Below, in pieces: positions 14,830 through 27,168 of a stretch of DNA of 64,000 bases (position 1 is the stretch's first letter; every line of letters begins with the position of its first letter). Location: NCBI RefSeq assembly GCF_017591435.1, contig NC_059268.1, positions 16,519,184-16,583,183 on the forward strand, in the 5' to 3' direction. Source of the DNA: Portunus trituberculatus (Eukaryota; Arthropoda; Malacostraca; Decapoda; Portunidae). The position numbers and the translations under genes are program-made. The notes under the pieces are model-generated. The model ran no database searches, was not told the origin of the DNA, and worked only from the letters and a program-made list of their open reading frames with translations.

Positions 14830-15025
14830 GTGGAACCATGCGTGCTTTGGGGGCCGAGGGGTCTCCAAGCGCGAGGGTTCGAATCCTGGCCATGGTCCGA
14901 GTGTAGGCTGGGCTTCCTTACTCGGGGTAACAGTTCCCTAACGGATAGGCTTTCAGATAGGATGACTCCTGTAGCCCGGAAATTTCCGTGAAAAGCCCAT
15001 ATGGCATAAATAAAAACAAATAAAG
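14830..15025 (+). mobile_element. tRNA-derived SINE family 2
   Basis: The tRNA-like head has a B box GGTTCGAATCC (about 14876-14886), and complementary ends GGAACCATG and CATGGTCC resemble an acceptor stem. A non-tRNA body (ending GAAAAGCCCATATGGC) and an A-rich tail with AAATAAA units follow. The body shows it is not a tRNA gene. Confidence 0.75.
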
Positions 15026-15821
15026 AGGTAAGAGGCTGAGAAGAAAAGAACCTCTCACAGAACGACAAGTGCGTCAATGGTGTGTTGTTTTATTCAGCCC
15101 CTTGCTTTTGTTTCCCTGCAGTGACGCCTCCTGAAAATACACACACAAGTTTTTCTTCTCACTTCACGCCGCTGTCTTTCCGAGAGGGAACAAAAACGCA
15201 GCGGAAGCGGAGACCAAAGTTGAAGAAAGAAGGGGAAAAATAAAGACAGGTGTTTAATTCACTTGCTTGTTCGGAAGCTTCATCTTTATAACGCCATTTT
15301 GTGAACCGGAGTATTGTAAAGGAGTCATAATATGATAAGTGAGAAGATTTGTTTCTATCTGTGTTGTTCCCTTCACGACTTTGTTCTATACTGGGGACAA
15401 GCAGCGAGTGACGAGTGTAAACGCTGAAGAAAATGAGAAACGGAAAGGGAAGAGCTTGAGGGAAGGAAGGAGGGAGAGAGGGAGTCGTGCGTGGGAAGTA
15501 ACTGAGGAAAAAAAAAAGGTTATGTAAAGGAAACATAATTACTCGTGACGTTACTGAATTTCTAGCTCAAAATTCTTCTTTTTTTTCACTTTAAATATTT
15601 TGCAGCTCTTATATCCGTCATCGTGTATATTCTAGAGCTTGTGTTTTCCAGCGCATACATTTTCAATCATACTTATTTTCCCGCAAACACATTTTACAAC
15701 GTTTGTATTTTCCTGAGCACCTACATATTTTCCAGCACATATTTTCCAGTTCGCATATCTTCCAATACGTCTCCTATTTTTTAGCTTACAAATTTTCCAA
15801 AACATATAATGTGCCACCTCA

Positions 15822-16175
15822 TGCACGTATATTTACATGTTTATAGTTTAAATATCCCACAAGTAGCACTCTTCTGTCCTTCCTTAACATATTGTCCAGG
15901 CAATTTAGCATTTCCCCTGGCATTTCTTTATGGACAATAAGCCTCCATGTATTAGTCTTCGGTGGTACATATGCAACTATAATATTCCCTTTTCCCCTCC
16001 CACTGGTCCTAATTGTTATACTTAAAACCTTGGCCAGTCCATCTCCGTACTGTACCTCCTCCACGTATATATCCACTCGAGTCATTATCAATACTCCTCC
16101 TCCTGCTTTTTCCCTTCTGTCTCTCCTGCAAATATTATAGCCCTGGTTTTCAAAATTCCCGCACATATATTTCAT
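15822..16175 (-). mobile_element. Non-LTR retrotransposon endonuclease fragment
   Basis: A 118-codon minus-strand frame reads GYNICRRDRREKAGGGVLIM, then VAYVPPKTNTW and VLLVGYLNYKHVNI. This matches the endonuclease/exonuclease/phosphatase fold of non-LTR elements (GxRxDRxxxxGGGV..., YxPP, GDxNxxxxxW). The catalytic Asp of GDLN is replaced by Tyr. No reverse transcriptase follows, so it is a dead fragment. Confidence 0.75.
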
Positions 16176-16792
16176 ATTACACGTTGGTGCTTTACTAACT
16201 CATAACTTATTCATTTTACTTGACGCCTTTTTCCAAGAACTTTTCGGGAGACAACATATTCTAATTTTTCTTTTACTTTTTCCCTCTCCCACTCACTATT
16301 ATATAAGGTAGCATCAGAAGAGAAAGCTGCCAGAGTTCTGAGGGATGAATCATAAACATTCGTACAGTTTCTTGGCTTGGTAAGAACAATGACGAAAGTG
16401 ACAACTCGAAGTGAATTGTATTTTCCTCCGCCTCCCTGCGATGATTTTTCTCAAGTTACAGAAAGAATATTAGAAAAAAAAATATGCTTGGGTTTTGACG
16501 CCGCAACAAGACATTCTAGAACTAAATTGCCAAACTTTTTTAGAAACTAAAGCCAACTTTTTAGGGAGCTGCAAAATAAGGGAACTTTCTTTCATCTATA
16601 TTATGTGTCCGCGGCCAGCCTCCTTGACGCCTTGAGAAAGGTCTAGAAAGGATATTAGATAGACAGAGCACGTGTGGCCAGGATCCATATAGGACAGACG
16701 GTTTGGCCTGATAGCGAGCGAGCGGCCGGCCATGTGTCATTAGCCTAGCTCGCTTATTGTATGAGTATTCTCTCATTTGCTGCCAGGCTTAT

Positions 16793-16793
<1 letters not shown>

Positions 16794-16866
<73 letters not shown>
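16794..16866. repeat. (CT)n microsatellite
   Basis: About 73 bp. Confidence 0.95.
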
Positions 16867-16870
<4 letters not shown>

Positions 16871-16913
16871 CTGTTTGGTTTGGTTTAGTTTGGTCTGGAT
16901 GGTTGAGAGGATG

Positions 16914-17016
<103 letters not shown>

Positions 17017-17644
17017 ATAGGTAAAGGTGGATCACACGCTACAGTAGTTCCGTGTCCCCTAGGCTTTTATCCCCGTCCCATTGCTCTTAAACTCAGTGAC
17101 ATCCGGATTTTTTCACTTTACCTTCCCTAGATATACTTCCAGCTAACCCTTTATCGATTAAACCGGAGGAAGGATGTGCAGTTAGGTGAGCTATGCGTCA
17201 CCTACTCTACTCCCTGATTTGAAACCTGAACTCGCAGCCTCATATAGTCGTGTGTGCTAATCTCTGCTCCAGCTTATAATTACTACTGGCGCAGAATTCT
17301 TATCAAACCATCACAAGGACCCCATCGTCAATAACTAGACAAGTTAGAAGTAGATCAAATAACACTAAAAAAGAGAGAAAGTTTAGGAACATCTGAAGTT
17401 CTGTGGTCGCCCACGTAAAGCAAAAATGTCACTTTTTTTTTTTTATCTCAGCCAATCAGAATATTAGCAAGAATTCATCCACTCTAGCCTTTCATTTTGA
17501 GTGCGGGTAGTGTCCCATTGGAGCCACCCAAGGAGCAGTTAGTCCACAGAGCACCGCTGGAGGACCATGAAGAGAGGCCGTGAATGGGCGAGGAACCGAA
17601 TGAAGCGAGATTGAAATGGAAATCAGGCGGAAAGAGGGGGGCGG

Positions 17645-17744
<100 letters not shown>

Positions 17745-18170
17745 CGTGGGGACGGACGCCGCCCAGACGGCATTACAGTCTTTCCCTTCAGACGAGGCAA
17801 GATGTTGATGTGGGATGCCACCTGCGTAAACACCTTCTGCAGCACCCACATTAATGACTGTGCCTTGGCTGCTGGGGCAGCGGCTCGCGCCGCCGAACAT
17901 CGCAAGCGCCATCGCTACGAGGACCTGGCCCGGAGGTATGATTTCTCACCGCTTGCTGTGGAGACTAGCGGTGTGCTCGGGCCAGACTTCAGTGACTTAC
18001 TGTATGATATTGGTAGAAGAATCACCCAACGCAGCGGGGAGCCTCGAGAGACAGGTTGGCTGCGGCAACGCATCAGCCTTGCTGTAGCGCGGGGCAACGC
18101 AGCTGCAATCTGGGCCCCATTAGTTGCCGAAAGGCCCACTATAAATCATATTTTGTACCCATATGTATAA
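17745..18170 (+). pseudogene. Truncated mobile-element protein with restriction-like endonuclease motif
   Basis: 141 intact codons from RGDGRRPDG to a TAA stop. The arrangement RPDG, then 14 residues, then WDATCV, then later YDFSPLAVETSGVLG and WLRQRISLAVARGNAAAI is a widespread domain at the C-terminus of RT-like mobile-element proteins. RPD-x(n)-D resembles the restriction-like endonuclease signature of R2-type elements. The upstream part is missing and replaced by the microsatellite, so there is no start codon of its own. The family identification is from memory of similar proteins. Confidence 0.55.
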
Positions 18171-18250
18171 ATAGTAAAGTTGTTTTGCCTGAGTGAATGC
18201 CTATGTACGTGCTTGTACGCATGCCAGTATGAAAGTAGGAAAAAAAAAAA

Positions 18251-18254
<4 letters not shown>

Positions 18255-18309
<55 letters not shown>
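18255..18309. repeat. (CA)n-(GA)n compound microsatellite
   Basis: About 38 bp of CA then 17 bp of GA, preceded by poly(A). Confidence 0.95.
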
Positions 18310-18331
18310 CATAAAGAGATATTTACTTTCT

Positions 18332-18336
<5 letters not shown>

Positions 18337-18381
<45 letters not shown>
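18337..18381. repeat. (AG)n microsatellite
   Basis: About 45 bp. The 18382-19300 sequence has one copy of the short repeat described under findings (19007-19056) and a poly(T), but no recognised gene. Confidence 0.95.
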
Positions 18382-18383
<2 letters not shown>

Positions 18384-19300
18384 AAAGGTGACGAATGGCC
18401 ATCAAAAGAATTGCCACATAAAATATTCAAGGAAGACAGGCATGAAGAAAAGGGCTGCGGTGAGGAAGGAGAGGTAGGAGTGGGGCGGAGCGGGCAGCGT
18501 GCGTGCATCCTGATAACACCCTGCCTGAAGTGCCTCGCCAAGCGTATAAGTTTGTGTCACGTTCTTTATTGAAAAGGCTTTTACTAAGTTTTTTCTAACT
18601 CTTAAGACTGTATGCCTGGGTTACATAAGAGCACAAAAGCAAACGGGAAGCTACAAGGATTGATAAGGTTGACATAAACACAACTACAGCATCTATTATC
18701 TATCTTCTCCCAAAGTTCTCTAAAAACTTTGCACTAACAACCTGGATTAGCTTTCTTCTCTAAATCTTTTATTCGGAGTTGCGTTTGCCTCGTAACATCG
18801 TTGGTCATGAAAAATTAGTAAAATCCTAAAGCCGGGTATCGACACACGAACAAAGCACCGTAGCATAAGAAGGCGGTGCTGCACGGCCAAGATATATGTT
18901 CCAAGACGTGGAAAGAGCGTGAGCATAAAGGAACCGCGTCGTGTGGTAAACATTCACGCGTCCCGCCTTTGTTGCTTTGCGGTTAGGCTTGCATTCATAA
19001 GAGCTTTGTTCTCTCACCACGACTATGCTCAAAGGCTACAGAGATTATTCGTCCCGTTTTTTTTTTTTTTTTTTTTTTAGCACTATTTTCAAATAAGGCA
19101 AAATGTAACTAGTTTTCATGCTTTTCATTACGAAGTATCCCTTCTAACGTTTGATTTTCTAGGATATACTAAATAAATATGTGTTCACACATTTCTCATT
19201 TAGGCTTTATAAGATTCTTGGCAAAATTTTGAAATCGTCACAATTTCCAAATAATATAAATTGTACTGCTTTTTCATGCTTTTCATTACAAGATTTTTCT

Positions 19301-19346
19301 TCCTCCTCCTCCTCCTCCTCCTCCTCCTCCTCCTCCTCCTCCTCCT
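19301..19346. repeat. (CTC)n trinucleotide repeat
   Basis: About 15 CTC units. Confidence 0.95.
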
Positions 19347-20359
19347 GTTGGAATAAAAATACGATAATGGACAGGTTAGCATAATTTATACGTTAAGTTG
19401 TCCAATACGCAAGCATGTCTGTCCCCATGCAGCCTTACATGCGTGAACACCTTCAGCAGACACTACCGTCACCACTTGCCACCAGCCGCTTCGAATCATT
19501 CACAGAGCTTCTCAAATTAGCATAAAGCCACGAAAGCTGATCGGAATTGCCGGACAGATACATTAGAGCCATCAGAGGCTTGTGACTGAGGCGCATCTTG
19601 CAAACTTGAACTTTGCTGGTGTCTGGTGTTGTCAGTGATACGGTTCGTCAGGTAAGTTTGAGACGTTTTATTTGCAGGGCGAGCGTTGCATAAGGCCTTC
19701 CAACTTTAAAAACCCTCTCATTCCCACTGTCGACCTCCAAGATATGGTTAATGTTGCCTGTTTAGTGATGTGAACGTAAAATTGTTTGATCTAAGAAAAT
19801 TCGCGGAAACAGCCTGAAAAAAAAGTCAGGAGGATGAAATTACCTGTGTACTTGTTAAGTATATGGAATGCACGTACGATAAACTCTCTTTGTCGGCAGC
19901 AGTTGTACTTGCATGTAAATGAAAACAAAATATGATAGTCTCTCCTTTATCGTACTGAAAAATAGGCAGAACTTCGCGACTTTTTGTATAAACTATTTTT
20001 TGCGACTCAAGTTCAGATTCATCCTGAAGTTATCATCATGAAAATATTATAATCCACGATGCAGTTACGAAGAGTAGCGAGAACCATTATATACGAGTAT
20101 TTGCCTCACCCCTCTGCGGACATCCGGTCGATGACAATGAATAAACAGTTAGTAGATGAAATTATAAATATGTCGAACTATTTAATTGATATGCCAGTCC
20201 ACAGCTATGATCGCCTGGCATGACACTTTACATTATGTAGCATACCAGAGGAAGGATTAATTGCGAGGTTACGTAGTTCATTAATCCGCGGCTAATTGAA
20301 ATCTATGCTTCTGCTGTAATTAGCCTGATGTAATCACAAGCAAGAGACGAAGTGATGAT

Positions 20360-20363
<4 letters not shown>
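19347..20363. other. No coding region recognised; possible non-coding exon
   Basis: CGTCAG|GTAAGTTTG near 19650 is a consensus-like splice donor after GC-richer sequence, and could end an untranslated exon. Otherwise AT-rich with nothing supported. Confidence 0.3.

Positions 20364-20442
<79 letters not shown>
20364..20442. repeat. (AG)n-(TG)n compound microsatellite
   Basis: About 28 bp of AG and 51 bp of TG. Confidence 0.95.
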
Positions 20443-20444
<2 letters not shown>

Positions 20445-20547
20445 CGCTTTTATATATTTATCCCTAATTATACACGTTTATTAGTAATCGTAGAAAAAAA
20501 AAATAAGCTTGGCCGTCATCATTAACACAAAATACAGGTTTAAGTTT

Positions 20548-20880
20548 CCATGGATAAGGTGGTGAGCGTGGGATCGGGCAGACGTCCACGCGTAGGTTCG
20601 AATCCCACCACATACAGCCTTAAAACACTGCCATTTGTCGAGTGGTTTAAAGTTACCTACATGTCACCATGATACCCAGGTTCTATGTGGTTACACTCAA
20701 GATGAGCTTGGGTGGTGATATGGGCCCTAATATAGGTACCACTATAAATAAAATTGCCTGCGCCACTAATGGGCGGAAGCTGAACAGCGCTTCCCATACA
20801 CTCTTCAAGTGTGCCTACAGGCGCTATAGGCCTTGCCGTAAAAATAAAAATTATAATAAAAATCTGGCAAATCATTATTA
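20548..20880 (+). mobile_element. tRNA-derived SINE family 1, full copy
   Basis: The head contains an A box (TGGATAAGGTGGTGAGCG) and a B box GGTTCGAATCC (20596-20606). The body ends in GGCGCTATAGGCC and then a TAAAAATAAAAA-like tail. It is shared with copies at 24918-25240 and 7640-7870. Confidence 0.85.
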
Positions 20881-20889
20881 AGAAAGAAG

Positions 20890-21091
20890 TTAACCCCTTC
20901 AGTACCATGGCGCATTTCCATATTCGTTCTGCTTACTATTTGGTGACTTTACACAGCTTCAGAAACTCATGTGGGAGATTAAAAATAGTGAAGACTGTGA
21001 TCATTAATCTTCCCATATCCATAGACCCTTCCTAATGTCAATAAAATGGTCTAATCTCAAGGTAAAGTTGTGTCCCAGTATTGAAGGTTAA
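20890..21091 (+). mobile_element. piggyBac-like MITE, copy F (best-preserved ends)
   Basis: 202 bp flanked by TTAA (20890-20893 and 21088-21091). Left end CCCCTTCAGTACCATGGCGC and right end, reversed, CCTTCAATACTGGGACAC form imperfect terminal inverted repeats. TTAA target sites and CCC-type ends are typical of piggyBac-type transposons. No coding capacity. Confidence 0.85.
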
Positions 21092-22126
21092 GCTGACCGT
21101 CCACGAAAACAAACCTTCATACTTCCCGCCCTCAGCTGCCATGATGAATAAAGCCGCCCTCTACTGGCAGACTTGATAAACTTTCCCATCCAACCAATCA
21201 CAGGCCTGGATTTGCTCACGTGTTCAGCTTTCTGCCTTATCCGGCCATTTGTTCTCCGTCAAACGAGGTGAGTTGAATTCCTACCGGCAGACACACGAAG
21301 GGATAATACACTGCATCTGTACGTACGTATATTTTCTTCTCTGTGAGTACAAGATCACGACACCACAATTGTGCTTTCACGATATTTTGCTCTTGAAAAT
21401 ACGTAGTGTAACTGTGGTATGGTAAACAGTGTAGTGAGAAGACGAGACATGCTTGGAGGGGAAGAGAACCATACTTGCTATAAAAATGAAGTTGGTACGA
21501 GTTTGTTTCGATAGAATTCATTAACGTTAGTGATAATTTTGGGGACCTTCTTTGTTAATTAAAGTATTAGTTCAGCATTAACACCTGCTATAACTAAGTA
21601 GTTTTGCCAGTGAATAGCTGACGACAATTAACTTCCGTCACTCGTTAATATGCAGTGTTACCAATTCTCTGTATTCCCTGAGGCAGCTGTTGTCCCTCAA
21701 GAGAGCTGCATTAATCCCTTTAGCCGGCAGGATGAAACGTCTGCTGGTCTCGTCTCCGATACCAGAAACGATTATAACTGTAACCGGAGATGAAAGGCTG
21801 CAACAAGTATGTGTTCCCGTCTTGTATCAGGATGAGACGTATCACGTGAAGAGAGCGAGAGGTGCAACTTAAATATGGAATTGTAGGTTATCTATAAACT
21901 AAGAGGAAGGGAATTGAGGCATAGCAAAGTGACAGGCGTTATCAGTAACCTTTGATGAGATGAATTCCCATCAGATTGTTCCCTAGAGCTCTTGACAGCG
22001 ACTTCCTTCCTGCATGGCGGCTGGGATAGATAACCGTTACCTCATACCGGCATTCCAGTAATTCGTAGCGGACAGTGCGTGTATATCTGTAATGGAAGAT
22101 ATGTGATTTGCAGCTTGACGCTATCC
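21092..22126. other. No gene recognised
   Basis: Several short frames on both strands, none with a recognisable domain. Confidence 0.4.

Positions 22127-22206
<80 letters not shown>
22127..22206. repeat. (CT)n microsatellite
   Basis: About 80 bp. The 22207-22916 sequence after it holds nothing recognised. Confidence 0.95.
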
Positions 22207-22209
<3 letters not shown>

Positions 22210-22914
22210 AATTCTTGAAGCAATTCTCTCGCCTGATGACAGTTTAACTGCCTGGTTGCCGAACAATGTGAAGCTTCAGTGAGTGGAATGTAGTGACATT
22301 AAGCTGTTTCTCTTTTATTTAAAAGCTTACAATGGAGAAGTTTGCATTTCATTATTTAACCATTTTTAAAAAGTTTGGGTGCAAGCCAAAATTTTGCCTT
22401 ATTATTAGAGAGTATTTCAAGTAATTTTTGTTGATATTTAGAAAGATCGTTGCAGCTTACTTGAGGCTCCAGAGAGGTAAAACCTACCGGCCAAGAGATT
22501 ATTACTTAAGGTTACTATAATCTTTTGTGGGTGTCTTGTTTTATTGCGTCCACTTAATACGTGAGGTCACTGACGTAATCTCACTTAATAACCTGGGTGG
22601 GAGGAGGCCGGTGAGGCTTTAGGACACTGCCTTCGACATTCCCATAGTTACTTGTAGTATAATGCTGCTATTTTTAAGAAGATTTTACAGAAAAGAAAAT
22701 TATCTCATTAGTGACGAAATAGATGGATGGGTGTTTCCGATACAGGTTTCGAGTGTGAAAGGCTTAGTTTCAGAGATTAAACCAGGATTTGAATATTCTT
22801 AGTTAATCTTTTTCTTTTCATCCTAACCATGTATTTGAAAGTAGTGAAAAGAAGCATAGCTTTCTTGTTTAGTTAAATTAGGTAGAAATAACATTACAAG
22901 TTAATTTCAAGGGG

Positions 22915-23033
<119 letters not shown>

Positions 23034-23258
23034 ATCCGCAGTTGTTTGACCTCTCCGCCTGACAACCTCGTATTCACACAGGTCTCACAACTTCACAAGT
23101 GATGAAGCGTACCATACGTCGGACAAGGACTTCACTAAGGACGAGGCTATCCACTCGAGTACACCAGCGGCAGCGAAAGAAGACGGCAGGTGTAATAAGC
23201 AAACAACGAGCGTGGAGAGAACGGAAGGTAATGATAGTAATAGTGATGAATTGGTGGT

Positions 23259-23261
<3 letters not shown>

Positions 23262-23323
<62 letters not shown>
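23262..23323. repeat. (CT)n microsatellite
   Basis: About 62 bp. Confidence 0.95.
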
Positions 23324-23327
<4 letters not shown>

Positions 23328-23952
23328 CGTATATAGAAAATTTGGTAAAAGTAGTGACGAAAGCCTGCTGGTGATGATAGAGTGTGGTCGATAACGATGA
23401 GTAAGCCATAGTGATTGGAGTGGCGGGGATGCTGGTGTAACAGTAATGATAATGTCAATAATGGAAATTGTAGTAAAGGGGTGGCAAACTGGATGACAAA
23501 GTAACGTGTGTGTGTGTGATCCCTCCTTCCCTCCCATCCCTCATCCCAGCGGACCGGACAAACTACCATAATCTGAAACTATTTGCATTTTTCCCTCAGA
23601 AACCAATCACGGTGCCGCAAAAACGGACGGGAAATAAAGATTGGATAAAAACGTCGATCAGAAGTATTGGGGGAATCACGGGGCGCGTTGACTCCCCTGG
23701 GGTGACGAGGGGAGGGAGACAAGTTGAGATAGGAAGCAGGTTGTAAAAAATTGCTGTCACCGTGAGTTACTTTGCCCCGTCCAGTCAAAATGATACGGTT
23801 TTGCTTATGTTTATCAATGCGCCTGATTTCTGTTTAGTTGAATGTGCTATTAAGGGATTAAGGTTGAGAAGCCATGACAGTCAAAATATTTACTGAACAA
23901 TGTTTGATGCTCATAACAGCGAGAGAGAAAAAATTAGGTTTCACATTATGAA

Positions 23953-23955
<3 letters not shown>

Positions 23956-24013
<58 letters not shown>
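23956..24013. repeat. (CT)n microsatellite
   Basis: About 58 bp. Confidence 0.95.
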
Positions 24014-24016
<3 letters not shown>

Positions 24017-24599
24017 CATGCCTTGGTGGATAAGTTATTCATGTTTTGATAATGAAAATTTCTTTACTACATAAACATGTAAAATTGTAACATTGTCTTA
24101 GTTCTCTATACTGTTTTGTTGGTAGTTGTCACTGATAGACCAGAAGAAACAAACACCACCCATCTGATGACCTGGCATGTTTCCAACAGTCTTGCCATTT
24201 CTCACCAAACATAACCATTAATGCACTTAACTTTTTCCAGTGATACATATATGATCAGTGCCTCACATCTTTCATTGAAGAGATAAGGACTGGAAGTTGT
24301 TGTAGTGGTATTTTGTTTATCCTGGGGTGATGTGATAGGGCTGACGGATGTTTGTGCTGTTTTTTATGAGGAATCCCAAAGGAAGGAATTGAATTGAACT
24401 GAATTAACAGATAAAATTATAAGTACCAGACAGCTTAGGTCATGTGGTGTTATGGATCAAGGAAATGAGGATCTTTTTAGGTTGATGGTGTGAGTACACC
24501 ATCAGTGTAATGTTGTCTAGGGTGGTGTTTTGGTAAGGTTGTTAGAGTAAGTGTTCATATTGAGTGCAGATTTGTTTGTTTAAAAGATGATGTTATCTG

Positions 24600-26220
24600 G
24601 ATCAAAAGTGTCGTGATTCTTTTTGGACATCTTTGAGACTTAGGGGGGCAGGAAAGGGAGCTTCAATGTAGAAAAGCTGTAGTATATGCTGTTAAGTACT
24701 TTACACAAGTAAGGAGGATATGTGAAACTGGGAGGAGACTATGACAGGTTGAATGTAATGTTGATCTTGCTATAAGGTAATAATATCCAAGTGGTGTGTG
24801 ACCAATGCATAATCGTGTGATTATAGTTTCCCAATGTTCATATGTGTGTGCATGGAACTAGTTAGAAAAGAGTACAGCATTAGGATAGTGACCATTTAAT
24901 TAGATAGCAGAGCAGTAGGGAGGTGGTAGCATAGTGGATAAGTTGGTGAGCGTGAGATAGGGCAGACGTCCATGCGTAGGTTCGAATCGCACCACGTACA
25001 ACCTTAAATTAAATGCTTTGTCATTTGTCGAGTGGTATAAAGTTGGCCACATGTTACCATGATACCCAGGTTCTAGGTAGTTACACCCAAGATGAGTTTC
25101 GGGGGTGATATAGGCCCTAATATGGGTACCACTATAAATAAAATTGCCTGCGCTACTAATGGGCGGAAGCTGAACAGCGCTTCCCATACACACTTCAAGT
25201 GTGACTACAGGAGCTATAGGCCTTATTAAAAAAATAATAACAATGCTAACGAATCCATGTTCATTTTGGGGGATGCCTATATGACTTGGTATCCAGAAAA
25301 AAATATTTATTTTAAGGAAAAATGAAATAACCACTAAATTTCTTTGACTAGTGGGTTGTTAGAAATCAGACTGTATGAGGGATAGAGAATTAGCATTGAC
25401 AATGAAGATGGTAAAAGATGAAAATGGATAGATGTGTTTTAGTGTGAAGAGTATAGTGTATAGTTCAGCTGTGAGGATATAGATTATGTATGACAAATGA
25501 ACTGAAGATATAGGGAGGGAAAGAGGATGGCACAGTCAGAGCCATTGTAGGATTTGGACCTCTGTAGAGATAGGTATGCAGGAGTCATATCAAAATGTGT
25601 TCAAGAAAGTTTGATCATAGTAGGGCAGAAGTGGTGTTGGATTTAGTGTGTGCAGTGGAAAGGGTATATTGAGATAGATCAGCCATGATAAGGTAGAGCG
25701 AATATAAAAGAGAGAGAGAGAGAGATTTATCATGCAAACTGCAAAGGGGGCAGGTGAGAAAGATATTTGGTAAGGAGGGGTATAAAGTTTGTAGGTGAAA
25801 AATTGTAGTCTGCTTTATAGCTTTCAAGAATCTACATTTTGGATGGGGACACTGACTGTATTCTCTTTCCTCAACAGACTCGTGGAGAGAGAGGTGGGGG
25901 TGGGCATCGTGTAAGCATGGGAGTGTTGCAATTAGTGCCCCATGATGTATGGCATAGGGTTTGGAGACGAAGGCAGTTCTCTTGATTCATACTCGTAGAA
26001 TGTGTTCTTTCCAGGTAAGGCAGGAGTCAAATGTCAGTTCAAGGAATTTACTGGAAGAGCTGCACTGTAAAGGTGGGTTATAAAAAGTGTTGGTGGAATC
26101 TATATTAAACTGCTTTATAGCTTTCAAGAATCTACATTTTGGATAGGGACACTGACTGTATTCTTCTCTTTCCTCAACAGACAAGTGGAGAGAGGTGGGG
26201 GCAGGCATCACCAATACTGT
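24600..26220 (-). mobile_element. Degenerate RNase H-bearing non-LTR retrotransposon, split by a SINE
   Basis: Minus strand, in order: an RT C-terminal segment (KFLELTFDSCLTWKEHI, about 26010-26060), RNase H segments (ILTAELYTILFTLKHIYPFSS, near 25400-25470; FWIPSHIGIPQNEHGF, near 25240-25300), and after the SINE the C-terminal ITRLCIGHTPLGYYYL, then VSHILLTC (about 24680-24850). All are classic for jockey/I-type pol. Stops and shifts are frequent. A segment of about 100 bp is repeated 300 bp apart (25811 and 26111). Confidence 0.75.
24918..25240 (+). mobile_element. tRNA-derived SINE family 1, full copy inside a retrotransposon
   Basis: The head TGGTAGCATAGTGGATAAG plus GGTTCGAATCGC is a mutated A/B box pair, followed by the same body as 20548-20880. 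It interrupts RNase H homology on the opposite strand, so it inserted after that element. Confidence 0.85.
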
Positions 26221-26779
26221 ATAGGTGTGGTGTGCAGGTCAGCACCTGTGGGCTTTGCGTTGTGCTTGCCTGCCTAGGATGACTTGATTAGCTCAGCAAT
26301 GATCCAAGAAACTGATATGTAGTTTCTTAAGTTTGTGAATCAATTGAACCACCATCTTGCCTGCCCAGAATGCCCTAGCTTTAGTCGTTCAACTGTGGAC
26401 TGGATTACAACAGTAGCAGCTTCCTGATTGCACCAGTGTCCATGAAAAAAATCAATGGACGCTGGTGCAAAGTCGAAAAGACTGAAGACTGTCCAGATAC
26501 TTTTAATAATTAAATTAAGGATTCCTTTTTTTCTGGAGGGGACCAAGTATTTATTTTTATTTAATAATTGCTATACTACTACAGAATCTCTGGAGAGTTC
26601 AGAGTATTTTTTTTTTATGGATCAAGCCTTGTATGGTGGGTCTTTTTACATTTTTTGGGGGGTCATTATTACAGTAACTTAAAATACTTGGTGTCCTGGA
26701 CAGGCAGGAGGTTAGTTACTCCAGTTGATGCTCTGAATGCTTCTTACTCCTCTCATTCTAGCATTGCATGTTTTGCAGT

Positions 26780-26968
26780 GCATATCATTATGAAATTTTT
26801 CCAGTGTACTTGACACCCGAATATCCCAATGTGTCAAGAATCATCAACAGTATTATTATATAATAGCACTTCTCCCTATAAAAACAGGAGAAAGTCACTT
26901 ATCCCTCACCAAGAAACAGGCAAGTGAGAAATAATGGCCTTGTAGTAACAAGCTCCACCCACCTATTC

Positions 26969-27022
<54 letters not shown>

Positions 27023-27168
27023 CTTGTTCGTTTCTTCGTGAGGGATAAGTGACTTTCTCCTATTTTTATAGGGAGAAGTGCCATTATTATATACTGTTTA
27101 TGATTCATGACACATTGGGATATTAGGAGAGGGTGTCAAATACACTGTGGCACAATTTCATGATATGC
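26780..27168. mobile_element. Foldback element with arms of about 147 bp and a (CT)n loop
   Basis: The left arm (26780-26926) is a near-perfect inverted repeat of the right arm (27021-27168). Both read GCATATCAT..., then ATATCCCAATGTGTCA, then CACTTCTCCCTATAAAAA and AGGAGAAAGTCACTTATCCC. The 94-bp spacer includes (CT)n at 26969-27020. No coding capacity. Confidence 0.85.

Noticed and set aside
20548..20620. tRNA gene
   Set aside because: A and B boxes are present, but the cloverleaf is not complete and the same SINE body follows in several copies.
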